From Noviherbaspirillum soli (GTDB taxonomy: Bacteria; Pseudomonadota; Gammaproteobacteria; Burkholderiales; Burkholderiaceae_D), in NCBI RefSeq assembly GCF_015352955.1, contig NZ_JACYOX010000034.1:1-64000 (forward strand): DNA of 64,000 nucleotides, in the 5' to 3' direction. The notes below the pieces were generated by a model. The model was not told the DNA's origin and did not search any database. It was given only the letters and a program-made list of their open reading frames with translations. Below are positions 1-9,172 of the stretch, piece after piece. How positions within the stretch are numbered: position 1 is the stretch's first letter; the number at the start of each line of letters is the position of its first letter. A program made the translations under genes and the position numbers.

Positions 1-250
1 GCTGCACTGCCGTGGAGACAAGCCGGGAATCCGTCCCGGCGGCCGGGTCACTTTTTTTGCTTCGCCAAAAAAAGTAACAAAAAAAGGCGACCCGGTGATC
101 GCGCCCCGCTAGCGCGGGGTCCCCGTGTCAGCGGTGCCCGGAGCGGGGCGCGGCTAAACTCGCCAAGCAAAGCTTGGCTCAGACAGACGCCGCACCTTAT
201 CCGCTCCGGGCACCGCTGCCACGGCGCGCTCAACGGGACTTCACTGCCAC
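1..250 (+). repeat. Structured intergenic repeat, copy 1 (left end probably outside window)
   Basis: This stretch recurs three more times (inverted at 8268-8550, direct at 8671-8935, inverted and shortened at 56201-56385). It holds a short hairpin around 23-41 and a terminator-like A/T stem around 50-75 (ACTTTTTTT / AAAAAAAGT with an 8-base loop). It also has a perfect 16-bp inverted repeat with arms at 131-146 and 201-216, enclosing a smaller stem GCCAAGC/GCTTGGC near 162-178. It lies downstream of flgL and codes for nothing recognisable. The family was not identified; a MITE-like or REP-like mobile repeat is the simplest reading. Confidence 0.8.
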
Positions 251-364
251 TTCAAAAGCAACTGCAACTGCAACTGCACACCCTGCAAGCCCTCAATCAG
301 ATTGCACCCTCACAGCCGAAACAATCACGATCTATTCCGAACCCGCACCCGCACCCGCACCCGC
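251..364 (+). repeat. Short hexanucleotide runs beside repeat copy 1
   Basis: About three units of AACTGC (near 258-280) and four units of ACCCGC (341-364) follow the structured repeat. Similar six-base runs, each with a different unit, border the other copies. The remaining bases up to the flgL stop at 450 show no gene. Confidence 0.6.
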
Positions 365-449
365 CAGCATTCCATCCATCTCCTATACCTTCAACGCAAT
401 CGGACAACCGCGTGACCGAAAGGCCTCTCAGCCGTCACACAATCTCGCC

Positions 450-1664
450 TCACAGGAAATTAAACAGCGACAGCCCCGATACCTTCGCAAAGCTCTGCTG
501 CGCCGCCTGCAGCTGCATCTGCTTCTGGGTCAGGTCAGTGACCGCCTTGACGTAGTCCACGTCCTGGATGTCCGACAGCTGCTCCGCATACTGCAGGTCG
601 CGGGCGCTGCCGGCGTCGTCCAGGGTATCGAGTTCCTGCAGCCGCGAGCCGACCGAGGCGCGTACCGACAGCACGTTGTTCAGGGCATTGTCGACGTTCT
701 GGCCGGCCACGCCGAGGTCGTAGGTGAACTGCTTGCGTTCCGCTTCCGTGGTGACCGGCGTCTCCAGCGTGGCAATCAGCTTGTCCAGCGTCTTGAACAT
801 GCTCTGCGTGCGGGCCGGCTTGATGCTCAGCGTGTCGTTCGTCGCTGGCGTACCCGACACCGTCATTTCGAGCCCGGCGGCTTCGATGGTCTGCGGGCTG
901 GCGTAGGGGCCGGTTGCCAGTGGCGTTGTCTTGTTCGGGTCCTTGGTGGTGTCGTACACCGTGTAGGTCGGCGCGCCGCCGGGGTCTGCGCCGAACAGGA
1001 CTTCGTACTGGTGGCCAGGCACGGCCTGGCTTGCATCCTGGATGGTGATGTTCGACAGCGCCGCGCTGCCAGTGCCGCTGCTCGTGCTGGAAAAAACCGC
1101 GCTGGCCGGCACGTTCATGAAAATGGCATCGCCGCTGTCGCCGGCCGGGATCTGGCGCGAGGTCCCGACCTGCAGCATCTTCTGGCCATTGTCGCCGGCA
1201 TAGCTGACGGCGCCGCCATTGCTGTTGAACGGCTGGGCATTGTCCCTGAAGCCGGCGAACAGGTAATTGCCGACGCCGTCGCGGCTATTGGCCAGGCTGG
1301 TCAGTTCCGACAGCCGGCTGCGCAATTCAACGGCAATGAATTTCCGCGAGGTGTCGTCCAGGATACCGCTGCCCGCCGCGACCACCTGCGAGCGCACGTC
1401 CTGCAGCAGGCCGGTGACGCTCTGCAGCGTGCCCTCCTGCATCGACAGCGCGCTGCGGGCGCTGCTGCGGTTCTCGGTGTACTGCGTATTCATCGCCTGG
1501 CCCTGGGTCAGGTCCAGCGCCTTGGCCGCGCCAAGCGGATCGTCGGCCGGCGACAGCAGCCGCTTGCCGCTGGCGATCTGCTGCTGGACCTTGGCCAGCG
1601 ATGACTGGGTGTCGCCGATGCGGCTGACATTCGATTCATACAGGCTGTTGGTGCTGATGCGCAT
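450..1664 (-). CDS. flgL: Flagellar hook-associated protein 3 FlgL
   Basis: FlgL (HAP3) forms, with FlgK, the junction between the hook and the flagellin filament, and is exported by the flagellar type III apparatus. The 404-residue product starts MRISTNSLYESNVSRIG, the usual FlgL N-terminus, and has the flagellin-like N-terminal helix with SGKRLLSPADDPLGAAKAL. It ends in the matching C-terminal coiled helix (near LTQKQMQLQAAQQSFAKVSGLS). The start has a strong ribosome site (GAGGAGG) just upstream. The gene follows flgK after 11 bp and is last in the minus-strand flagellar series; the two probably share the sigma-28 promoter ahead of flgK. Confidence 0.96.
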   Translation of the reverse strand: MRISTNSLYESNVSRIGDTQSSLAKVQQQIASGKRLLSPADDPLGAAKALDLTQGQAMNTQYTENRSSARSALSMQEGTLQSVTGLLQDVRSQVVAAGSGILDDTSRKFIAVELRSRLSELTSLANSRDGVGNYLFAGFRDNAQPFNSNGGAVSYAGDNGQKMLQVGTSRQIPAGDSGDAIFMNVPASAVFSSTSSGTGSAALSNITIQDASQAVPGHQYEVLFGADPGGAPTYTVYDTTKDPNKTTPLATGPYASPQTIEAAGLEMTVSGTPATNDTLSIKPARTQSMFKTLDKLIATLETPVTTEAERKQFTYDLGVAGQNVDNALNNVLSVRASVGSRLQELDTLDDAGSARDLQYAEQLSDIQDVDYVKAVTDLTQKQMQLQAAQQSFAKVSGLSLFNFL

Positions 1665-1675
1665 CGTTTTCCTCC

Positions 1676-3592
1676 TCAGCGGCCCAGCGAGAGCAGCACG
1701 TCGAACATGTCGCTGGCGGTCTTCATGACCTTGCCCGCGGCCTGATAGGCCTGCTGGTAGCGCAGCAGGTTGGCGGCTTCCTCGTCCAGGTTGACGCCCG
1801 ACTCGGCCTGCTGCGCGTTGACCGCCGATGCCCGCAGCTGCTCGGCGGCGGCGCTGGTGGATGCCAGCTCGCGGGTCTTGTTGCCGACCTGGCCGACCAG
1901 TTGCGAATAGGCGCCCTGGAAGCTGGTGGAAGCACCGTCGGTGGTGTTGGCCGACTGCAGCGCGGCCAGCGCCAGCGCATTGCGGTTGTCGCCGGAGCCG
2001 TTGCTGCCGCCGCCCACCGTGAAGCTGTCGCCGCTGGCGGGCGCGCCGCTGATCTGCAGCTTCCAGCCGTTGTAGCTGATGTCCTCGCCGGCCTTGAAGG
2101 TCACGCCGGTGGCCGGCAGCCCCGGGCCGGTGCCGGTGACGTCGAAAGTGCTGGCGGAGGTGAAGGTGATGCCCACCGGCTGCGTCAGGTTGGCGCCGGC
2201 CGCCGTCACGGTGGGCGCGCTGATGATGCCGGTGCCGCTGTTGCCGCTGGCGGCGGCCGAGGCCAGCGGCGAGCCCAGCGCAATCGCCGCCTTGTCCGTG
2301 ATCTTCACATTGATGCCGTTGCGCAGCGATGCGCCGTCGGCGGTGGGGCGCACCAGGAACTCGTCGCCCGCCGTGAGCGGGCCAGAGACGCCGAAGCTCA
2401 CGCCGTCTAGCACCATGGACGAGCCGTCGGCGGGACCGTCGAACGGCTTGCCGTCGGACAGCCGCACCACCTTGTAGGCTGGCGGCGTGCCGGCAGCGGT
2501 GACCTGCAACTTGTAGTCGCTGGTGGTCAGCGCAGACGGATTGACGATGGCCGCGCTGGCGGTGGCGGCCTGGTCGCCGTTCCTGCTGCTGGGCGACACC
2601 ACGGGCGCCGCCACCTTGAAGAATTCCGCGCCGGGATTGCCATTGGCATCCTGCCCCAGCACATGCTGGGCATTGAAGGACGAGGCCAGCGTGATGGCTA
2701 TCCGGCCCAGCGCATTCTGCGCCTGGTCCAGCGTCTTGCTGCGAAACTCCAGCATGCCGCCCAGCTTGCCGCCGGACAGGCTTTCATCCGACAGCAGCGT
2801 GGCGCCGTTCACGGTCTGATAGGCCACCATCGGCCGGTTCGGATCGGTCGGCGACTGCGCCATCGACAGGTCATAGGTCTTGGTGCCCACCACCAGCGGC
2901 TGGCCGCTGCCTATCATCACGTTGTAGATCGCGCCCTGCTTCACCACGCTGACCTTGACTTCCTTGGACAGCTCCGAGATCGCCTGGTCGCGCTGGTCCA
3001 GCAGGTCGTTGGGCGTGCCGCCGCCATTGCTGGTGGCCTTTTCGATGGCGTCGTTGAGCTTGCCGATCTGCTGGGCATAGACATTGATGGCGTCCACGCT
3101 GGCCCGCATTTCGGTGGTCACGCCCTGGCGCAGTTCACCGAGCTGCGCATCCATGCTCTGGAAGCGCCCCGCCAGCGTGTTGGCCGACGACAGCATGGAC
3201 TGGCGCGCCGCGCCCGAGCCCGGGTCGGCGCCGGCCGCCTGCAGGCTGGAAAAGAAATCCTGCAATACCGGCGTCAGGCCAGCCTTGCTGTCGGCCAGCA
3301 TGTTGTTGACCTGCTGGATCTGGCCGTAATAGCTGCTCAACTGGGTGCTGGCGGTCTGGGTCGACAGTACCTGGGTGTTCAGAAACTCGCTGTAGACGCG
3401 GCGCACCGCCGTCACCTCGGTGCCCTTGCCGATGAAGCCGTAGCCGGCATCCTGGCCATTGACCGCGCCCTGCACCACCACCTGGCGGTTGTAGCCGGGC
3501 GTGGAGGCGTTGGCGATATTGTGTCCGGTCGTGACCAGGCCCGCCTGGGCCGCGGAAAGCGCGCTTTGACCGACGCTGAGTATGCTGGACAT
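1676..3592 (-). CDS. flgK: Flagellar hook-associated protein 1 FlgK
   Basis: FlgK (HAP1) is the first hook-filament junction protein. The 638-residue product begins with the rod/hook signature (SALSAAQAGLVTTGHNIANASTPGYNRQVVV) split over residues 8-39. It ends with the conserved C-terminal block SGVNLDEEAANLLRYQQAYQA... typical of FlgK. The length fits the large betaproteobacterial FlgK. It lies 143 bp downstream of flgJ, and a sigma-28-type promoter in that gap suggests late-class expression of flgK and flgL separate from the flgB-flgJ transcript. Confidence 0.96.
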   Translation of the reverse strand: MSSILSVGQSALSAAQAGLVTTGHNIANASTPGYNRQVVVQGAVNGQDAGYGFIGKGTEVTAVRRVYSEFLNTQVLSTQTASTQLSSYYGQIQQVNNMLADSKAGLTPVLQDFFSSLQAAGADPGSGAARQSMLSSANTLAGRFQSMDAQLGELRQGVTTEMRASVDAINVYAQQIGKLNDAIEKATSNGGGTPNDLLDQRDQAISELSKEVKVSVVKQGAIYNVMIGSGQPLVVGTKTYDLSMAQSPTDPNRPMVAYQTVNGATLLSDESLSGGKLGGMLEFRSKTLDQAQNALGRIAITLASSFNAQHVLGQDANGNPGAEFFKVAAPVVSPSSRNGDQAATASAAIVNPSALTTSDYKLQVTAAGTPPAYKVVRLSDGKPFDGPADGSSMVLDGVSFGVSGPLTAGDEFLVRPTADGASLRNGINVKITDKAAIALGSPLASAAASGNSGTGIISAPTVTAAGANLTQPVGITFTSASTFDVTGTGPGLPATGVTFKAGEDISYNGWKLQISGAPASGDSFTVGGGSNGSGDNRNALALAALQSANTTDGASTSFQGAYSQLVGQVGNKTRELASTSAAAEQLRASAVNAQQAESGVNLDEEAANLLRYQQAYQAAGKVMKTASDMFDVLLSLGR

Positions 3593-3621
3593 GATGGTCC
3601 TTCCTTGTCTCTATGGCACTG

Positions 3622-3648
3622 TCTACGGCGGCTTTGCGGAAATCTTTA
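3622..3648 (-). promoter_or_regulatory. Sigma-28 (FliA) promoter of flgKL
   Basis: Read on the minus strand, TAAAGATT, an 11-base spacer and GCCGTAGA closely match the flagellar sigma-28 consensus TAAAGTTT-N11-GCCGATAA. It lies 30 bp upstream of the flgK start in the flgJ-flgK gap, where late flagellar promoters are usual. Confidence 0.8.
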
Positions 3649-3735
3649 GCCCGCCTGGTGAAATGTCCCTGGCGCCGTTGCGCCCGCTTGCCGTGCTGCC
3701 TGAGTTGTCTGCGCCGGCGCTCCAGCCAGGCGCTC

Positions 3736-4644
3736 TCAGGCCGACAGCGACTGCTTGATGATGCGCGACAGCTTGGCCGCGTAGTTCGGATCGGTGGCAT
3801 AGCCGGCGCGCTGCAGGCCTTGGGCGAAGCTGCTGGCATCCTGGCTGTTGGCGATCACGTTCTGGTAGCGCGGGTTGTTCTTCAGGAGGCTGGCGTAATC
3901 GCGGAACGAATCGGCGTAGGAGTCGTAGGCGCGGAATTTTTCCATGCGCTTCTGCGGCACGCCGTTCACATATTCGGTGGTGGCGACCTCGACCGTCCTG
4001 CCGGTCCAGTTGGCGCCGGCCTTGATGCCGAACAGGTTGTGGCTGTTGCTGCCGTCGGCGCCGCGGATCTCGCGCTTGCCCCAGCCGGTTTCCAGCGCCG
4101 CCTGGCCCAGCATGAACTTGGCCGGTATGCCGGTGCTGCGGCTTGCCTCGTTGGCATGCTCGGCCAGCTTGTCCTGGAAGGCCTGCACATGGCCGGGCCG
4201 CGGCGGGTACTGGCGCGCGCTCGAGATCTCCAATGGCGTCGCGCCGTCCGGCGGCGTGGCCGACAGGCCGGTCTGCCTTGCGGGCGTGGCTGATGTAACT
4301 GAGGCAGCCGACCCGGCAGGCGCGGCGCCGTCCGCGTTGGGCGCGACGCCGGCGTTGTTGGAAAGCTGGCGCATCAGCGCGTCGGCCAGGCCCATGCCGC
4401 GCTTGGCGAAGTTGTCGCTGATCTTCTGGTCCAGCATCGAGGTGTACATCCGGCTCTGCTGGCTGTCGAACGGGCTGTCCTGCGGCGTGGCGTCGCGCAT
4501 CGACTTCATCACCATGTTCATGAACAGCGACTCGAACTGCTGGGCCGCGGCGCGCAGCGCTTCCGGCGAATCCTGCTTGCCGGCGCGGCGCAGCGCCGGC
4601 AGGTCGGCGCCGTCGGTGGTGATGCGGGGGTTCTGGCTGATCAT
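3736..4644 (-). CDS. flgJ: Peptidoglycan hydrolase / rod assembly protein FlgJ
   Basis: This bifunctional FlgJ has 302 residues. The N-terminal rod-capping domain (about 20-110) has the FESLFMNMVMKSMRDA motif. A Pro/Ala linker leads to a C-terminal glucosaminidase domain (about 155-300) with the catalytic-type ETGWGKREI and the downstream FRAYDSYADSFRDYA motif. FlgJ enters the periplasm through the flagellar export apparatus and opens peptidoglycan for the rod. It follows flgI after 22 bp. The two-domain form is typical of beta- and gammaproteobacteria. Confidence 0.95.
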   Translation of the reverse strand: MISQNPRITTDGADLPALRRAGKQDSPEALRAAAQQFESLFMNMVMKSMRDATPQDSPFDSQQSRMYTSMLDQKISDNFAKRGMGLADALMRQLSNNAGVAPNADGAAPAGSAASVTSATPARQTGLSATPPDGATPLEISSARQYPPRPGHVQAFQDKLAEHANEASRSTGIPAKFMLGQAALETGWGKREIRGADGSNSHNLFGIKAGANWTGRTVEVATTEYVNGVPQKRMEKFRAYDSYADSFRDYASLLKNNPRYQNVIANSQDASSFAQGLQRAGYATDPNYAAKLSRIIKQSLSA

Positions 4645-4666
4645 GCGCTGGCCCGTCCTTGGTTCG

Positions 4667-5785
4667 TCAAATGATTTCCAGTTCGGCGCGCAGCGAGCCC
4701 GAGGCCTTCATCGCCTGCAGGATGGCCAGCAGGTCCTGCGGCGAGGCGCCGATCGCATTCAGGGCCTTGACCACGTCGGCCAGCGAGGCGGCCTGCTTCA
4801 GCAGCACCACCTGGCCCGGGTCCTTCTTGATCTCGATCGCGGAGTTCTGCACCACCACGGTCTGGCCGTTCGACAGCGGCGCCGGCTGGCTGGGCGTGTT
4901 TTCGGTATTGATGATCACCGACAGGTTGCCATGCGATACCGCGCAGGTGTCGAGCGTGACCGACTGGTTCATCACCACCGAGCCGGTGCGGGCATTCAGG
5001 ATCACCCTGGCCGCGACCTGGGCCGGCGTCACGCTCAGGCTTTCCAGCGCGCCGAGAAAGGCCACGCGCTCGTCGCTGCCGGCGGGCGTGCGCACCCGGA
5101 TCACGCGGCCGTCCTGGGCGGAGGCGGTGTCGGCGCCGAAGCGGCGGTTGACCGCTTCCACCACCCGGCTGGCGGTGGAGAAGTCGCTGTCGTTCAATTC
5201 CAGCGTGACCATGTTGTTCTGGCCCAGCGAACTGGCCACTGCGCGCTCCACCGTGGCGCCGCTGGAAATGCGGCCCACGCTCAGGTGGTTGACCTGTGCC
5301 TTGCTGCCATTGGCCGCCGCGCCGACGCCGCCCACCAGCACATTGCCCTGGGCCATGCCGTAGATCTGGCCGTCCGCGCCCTTCAGTGGCGTCATCAGCA
5401 GCGTGCCGCCGCGCAGGCTCTTGGCATTGCCCATCGACGACACCGTCACGTCCAGTGTCTGGCCTGGCTGCGCAAAGGCCGGCAGCGAGGTGGTGACCAT
5501 CACCGCGGCCACGTTCTTCAATTGCAGCTGGCCGGTCGGCGGCAGGTTCACGCCCATCTGCTGCAGCATGCTGACCACGCTCTGCACGGTGAATGGCGTC
5601 TGCGTGGTCTGGTCGCCGCTGCCGTCGAGGCCCACCACCAGGCCATAGCCGATCAGCTGGTTCTGGCGCACGCCGCCGATGCTGGCCAGGTCTTTCAGGC
5701 GCTCGGCCTGCGCGCCGGCGCTGCCGGCGATGAGCGCGCCGCACAGCAGCGCCTTGAGCAGAAGATTCATTTGCATGGAGGGCAT
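4667..5785 (-). CDS. flgI: Flagellar P-ring protein FlgI
   Basis: FlgI forms the periplasmic P ring around the rod. The 372-residue product has an N-terminal signal peptide (MNLLLKALLCGALIAGSAGAQA) followed by the highly conserved RLKDLASIGGVRQNQLIGYG and GLDGSGDQT blocks. It ends with LLAILQAMKASGSLRAELEII, the family C-terminus. Three nearby ATG codons (at residues 1, 4 and 6) make the exact start uncertain; the third gives the cleanest signal peptide. It follows flgH almost without a gap, consistent with co-translation of the ring proteins. Confidence 0.96.
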   Translation of the reverse strand: MPSMQMNLLLKALLCGALIAGSAGAQAERLKDLASIGGVRQNQLIGYGLVVGLDGSGDQTTQTPFTVQSVVSMLQQMGVNLPPTGQLQLKNVAAVMVTTSLPAFAQPGQTLDVTVSSMGNAKSLRGGTLLMTPLKGADGQIYGMAQGNVLVGGVGAAANGSKAQVNHLSVGRISSGATVERAVASSLGQNNMVTLELNDSDFSTASRVVEAVNRRFGADTASAQDGRVIRVRTPAGSDERVAFLGALESLSVTPAQVAARVILNARTGSVVMNQSVTLDTCAVSHGNLSVIINTENTPSQPAPLSNGQTVVVQNSAIEIKKDPGQVVLLKQAASLADVVKALNAIGASPQDLLAILQAMKASGSLRAELEII

Positions 5786-5787
5786 TC

Positions 5788-6462
5788 TCAGAACGGCATC
5801 ACGCTCAGGAAGAAGCGGCCCAGCTGGGATGCCACTTCCACCGGGTCGATGCGGGTATTGCTGCGGTATTCGAGGCGGGCGTCGGCGACCTGGGTCGACG
5901 CCACCTGGTTGCCGTTGAGGATGGTGTCCGGATTCACGGTGCCGGAGAAGCGGATGTACTCGGCGCCCTTGTCGAACGCCACCTGCTTCTCGCCGCTGAC
6001 GGCCAGGTAGCCATTGGGCAGCACTTCATTGACGGTCACGGCCAGCGTGCCGGTGAAGGTATTGCTGGAGTTGGACGCTTCCTTGTCCTCGAACTTGTTG
6101 GCGCCCTTCGCATCCACGCCCATGCGGCCGGTGACGGCGGTGTTCAGGCCAAGCAGCTTGCCGACCGAGAAGCTGCTGCTGCCGGTCTTGCTGCCGGTGT
6201 CGGTGCCGGTCTTGCCGGCGCTGGTCTTTTCATTGATGACGATGGTCAGCGCATCGCCCACATGGCGGGCGCGGCGGTCCTCGAACAGCGGCCGGTAGCT
6301 GGCGGTCTGGAAGATCGCGCCGTTGGCCGGCAGGGGCGCGGCGACCGGCTGCGCGCGCGCGCTGGTCGGGCGCTGGACGATGGAGTCCGGCACGGTATTG
6401 CAGGCGCATAGCAGCAGCGCCGGCAGGGCGGCCCGGGCGAAGAAGGAAATGGCGTTGTTCAT
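5788..6462 (-). CDS. flgH: Flagellar L-ring lipoprotein FlgH
   Basis: FlgH builds the outer-membrane L ring. The 224-residue product has a signal peptide ending in a lipobox (LLLCAC), so it should be a lipoprotein. It contains the family signatures LFEDRRARHVGDALTIVINE and KTSAGKTGTDTGS. The C-terminal part includes VNPDTILNGNQVASTQVADA and FLSVMPF. It follows flgG after 17 bp and precedes flgI in the usual ring-gene order. Confidence 0.96.
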   Translation of the reverse strand: MNNAISFFARAALPALLLCACNTVPDSIVQRPTSARAQPVAAPLPANGAIFQTASYRPLFEDRRARHVGDALTIVINEKTSAGKTGTDTGSKTGSSSFSVGKLLGLNTAVTGRMGVDAKGANKFEDKEASNSSNTFTGTLAVTVNEVLPNGYLAVSGEKQVAFDKGAEYIRFSGTVNPDTILNGNQVASTQVADARLEYRSNTRIDPVEVASQLGRFFLSVMPF

Positions 6463-6479
6463 GTGTGGACGATGGCGCT

Positions 6480-7262
6480 TCAGAGCTGGGTCAGCTTCTG
6501 CAGCATCTGGTCGGATGTGGTGATCGCCTTGCTGTTGATTTCATAGGCGCGCTGGGTCTGGATCATGTTGACCAGCTCCTCGGCCACATTGACGTTGGAG
6601 GTTTCCACATAGCCCTGCGTGACCATGCCGGCGCCGTTGGTGCCGGGCGTATTGGTGCTCGGGTTGCCGGAGGCGGTGGTCTCGACATACAGGTTTTCGC
6701 CGCGGCTTTCCAGGCCGGCCGCATTGATGAAGGTGGCCAGCTGCAGCTGGCCGACCTGGGTTGCGTTGGCGCTGCCCGGCTGGGTCACCGACACCGTGCC
6801 GTCGCGGCCGATGGAGATGCTTTGCGCGTTGGCCGGGATGGTGATGGCGGGCTGGATCACGAAGCCGCTGGACGTCACCATCTGCCCTTGGTTATCGACC
6901 TGGAAGGAGCCGTCGCGGGTATAGGCGGTGGTGCCGTCGGGCATCAGCACCTGGAAGAAGCCGCTGCCCTGGATCGCCAGGTCCTTGTCATTGCTGGTCT
7001 GCTGCAGATTGCCCTGGGTGAAGATGCGCTCGGTGGCGACGGTCCGCACGCCGGTGCCGACCTGCAGGCCGGATGGCAGCTGGGTCTGCTGCGAGGTCTG
7101 CGCGCCGGGCTGGCGCAGATTCTGGTACAGCAGGTCCTCGAACACGGCGCGCGAGCGCTTGAAGCCGCTGGTGCTGACATTGGCCAGGTTGTTGGCGATG
7201 GTGTCCATCTGCGTCTGCTGCGCATCCAGGCCGGTCTTGGCTATCCACAGGGATCGAATCAT
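6480..7262 (-). CDS. flgG: Flagellar distal rod protein FlgG
   Basis: FlgG forms the distal rod. The 260-residue length is standard. The N-terminus [20 protein letters not shown] and the following [17 protein letters not shown] motif are the rod-protein signature. The C-terminus has [20 protein letters not shown] and the final [20 protein letters not shown] motif that separates FlgG from FlgF. It follows flgF after 63 bp. Confidence 0.97.
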   Translation of the reverse strand: MIRSLWIAKTGLDAQQTQMDTIANNLANVSTSGFKRSRAVFEDLLYQNLRQPGAQTSQQTQLPSGLQVGTGVRTVATERIFTQGNLQQTSNDKDLAIQGSGFFQVLMPDGTTAYTRDGSFQVDNQGQMVTSSGFVIQPAITIPANAQSISIGRDGTVSVTQPGSANATQVGQLQLATFINAAGLESRGENLYVETTASGNPSTNTPGTNGAGMVTQGYVETSNVNVAEELVNMIQTQRAYEINSKAITTSDQMLQKLTQL

Positions 7263-7325
7263 GACTAACTCCGTCGCGGCGCGGCCGCTTCTTGTTGGCT
7301 AGTCTTTATTGTCTTGCAGAAACCC

Positions 7326-8057
7326 TTAATTCAAAGCGAGGAGTTGACTGGCTTTTGTCTCGTTACTCTCGGCGTTCTTCATCAGGTTCATTTGCATTTC
7401 GAACTGGCGGGCCAAGCTGATCATGTTGACCATGGCGTCCACGGTATTGACGTTGCTGCCTTCGAGCGCGCCGCCGATGATGTTGACTGCCGCATCGGCA
7501 TCGGCCGCGCCGCCGTCCCTGGTGCGGAACAGCCCGTCGCTGCCGCGCGCCAGGTTGTTTTCCGCCGGGTTGACCAGCTTGATGCGGCCCAGCACGGTGG
7601 GCGGCTGGTTGGCCGCCATGCCGGTGATGGTGCCGTCCTTGGCGACCGCTATGCGGGTATCGGGCGGGATGCTGATCGGACCGGCATCGCCCAGCACCGC
7701 GTCGCCGCGCTGGGTAAGCAGCTGGCCGTTCTCGGACAGCTTCAGGCTGCCATGGCGGGTATAGGCTTCGGCGCCGTCGGCGGTCTGCACCGCCAGCCAG
7801 CCCTTGCCCTGGATGGCGACATCGAGCTCGCGCGCGGTCTGCTGTATCGGGCCGGGGGTGAAGTCGGTGGCGACGGTGGCGTCGACCACGAAGGCCCGGG
7901 TGGGGAGTTCGTTGCCGACCACCGGGACGGCGCGGAAGGCGTCGATCTGGGCGCGAAAGCCGGTGGTGGTGGCGTTGGCGAGGTTGTTGGAGTTGTTGGC
8001 CTGCTGTTCAAGGATGTGTTTTGCGCCGGTCATGGCGGTGTAGATCAGACGGTCCAT
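7326..8057 (-). CDS. flgF: Flagellar proximal rod protein FlgF
   Basis: FlgF is a proximal rod protein. From the ATG at 8057 the product is 243 residues, the normal size. It starts MDRLIYTAMTGAKHILEQQ with the NNSNNLANATTTGFRAQ rod motif, and ends with NVNTVDAMVNMISLARQFEM. A ribosome site (AAAGGAA) precedes that ATG. The open frame continues upstream to 8531 through the repeat block, but the added residues are low-complexity repeat translation and are not FlgF. The distance to flgE (about 1.1 kb) is abnormal for this operon and is filled with repeats. Confidence 0.95.
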   Translation of the reverse strand: MDRLIYTAMTGAKHILEQQANNSNNLANATTTGFRAQIDAFRAVPVVGNELPTRAFVVDATVATDFTPGPIQQTARELDVAIQGKGWLAVQTADGAEAYTRHGSLKLSENGQLLTQRGDAVLGDAGPISIPPDTRIAVAKDGTITGMAANQPPTVLGRIKLVNPAENNLARGSDGLFRTRDGGAADADAAVNIIGGALEGSNVNTVDAMVNMISLARQFEMQMNLMKNAESNETKASQLLALN

Positions 8058-8146
8058 TTCATTTCCTTTCAACGCTTCGTTTCGGGCAGGGCGGCTGATG
8101 TGATGCGCGCCCTGCGTTTGTCGCTTTTGGCTCCGCGCAGCGACAG

Positions 8147-8267
<121 letters not shown>

Positions 8268-8550
8268 AAATCCCGTTGAGCGCGCCGTGTCAGCGGTGCC
8301 CGGAGCGGGAAAAGGTGCGGCGTCTGTCTGAGCCAAGCGCAGCTTGGCGAGTTTAGCCGCGCCCCGCTCCGGGTACCGCTGACACGGGGACCCTCGCGCA
8401 GCGAGGGCGCGATCACCGGGGCGCCTTTTTTTGGTTACTTTTTTTGGCGAAGCAAAAAAAGTGACCCGGCCGCCGGGACGGATTCCCGGCTTGTCTCCAC
8501 GGCAGTGCAGCCGCCTTGCGTCACCCGGCAACGCACGGGCAGCACTGTCG
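8268..8550 (-). repeat. Structured intergenic repeat, copy 2
   Basis: This is an inverted copy of the element at 1-250, and its left end (in this orientation) is complete. The long stem here is 23 bp, with arms beginning GTGTCAGCGGTGCCC near 8287 and ending GTACCGCTGACAC near 8383. Its single mismatch could be a G-U pair. The poly-T/poly-A stem around 8427-8462 and the short GC hairpin around 8470-8492 are both present. It lies between flgE and flgF. Confidence 0.85.
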
Positions 8551-8574
8551 TCTTAGCTTTTGACGTTTGTCGGC

Positions 8575-8628
8575 AAACTTCAAACTACAAACTTCAAACT
8601 TCAAACTTCAAACTTCAAACTTCAAAAG
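8575..8628 (+). repeat. Heptanucleotide tandem repeat (AAACTTC)n
   Basis: About seven units of AAACTTC, one with a single change (AAACTAC), lie between repeat copies 2 and 3. No gene is seen between 8551 and 8670. Confidence 0.85.
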
Positions 8629-8670
8629 CAACTGCGGCTTCGCAGTGACGTCTTTACCCCTGGTAAAACA

Positions 8671-8974
<304 letters not shown>

Positions 8975-9013
8975 TGTCGCTGCGCGTACTTCAAATGCGA
9001 CGGTAATCGTTGT

Positions 9014-9045
9014 CGTAGGGTGCAATACCCGAAGGGCATTGCACC
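9014..9045 (+). repeat. REP-like palindrome, copy 1
   Basis: The palindrome is built of GGTGCAATACCC, a short loop and GGGCATTGCACC, preceded by CGTA. It belongs to the same family as 9098-9131, 40461-40493 and 56486-56519, and forms an inverted pair with the copy 53 bp further on. Confidence 0.8.
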
Positions 9046-9097
9046 TTCCGTCGCCGACCGGGACCGCCTTGTCGTCCGACTCCCATGTTTAACCACC

Positions 9098-9131
9098 GGT
9101 GCAATGCCCCTGCGGGGTATTGCACCCTACG
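9098..9131 (+). repeat. REP-like palindrome, copy 2
   Basis: The stem GGTGCAATGCCCC / GGGGTATTGCACC is followed by CTACG. Together with 9014-9045 it makes a head-to-head pair 40 bp upstream (plus-strand sense) of the flgE stop, so it lies in the transcript 3' of flgE. Confidence 0.82.
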
Positions 9132-9172
9132 AACTGCCGCTGCGCTTACGGCAACAGCAGCCGCCCTCCCCT

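Noticed and set aside
3944-6010. Long open frame (688 codons) on the plus strand opposite flgJ-flgH
   Set aside because: It lies antisense to clearly recognised flagellar genes, has no family motifs, and is Ala/Arg/Gly/His-rich as expected for an antisense frame of high-GC coding DNA.
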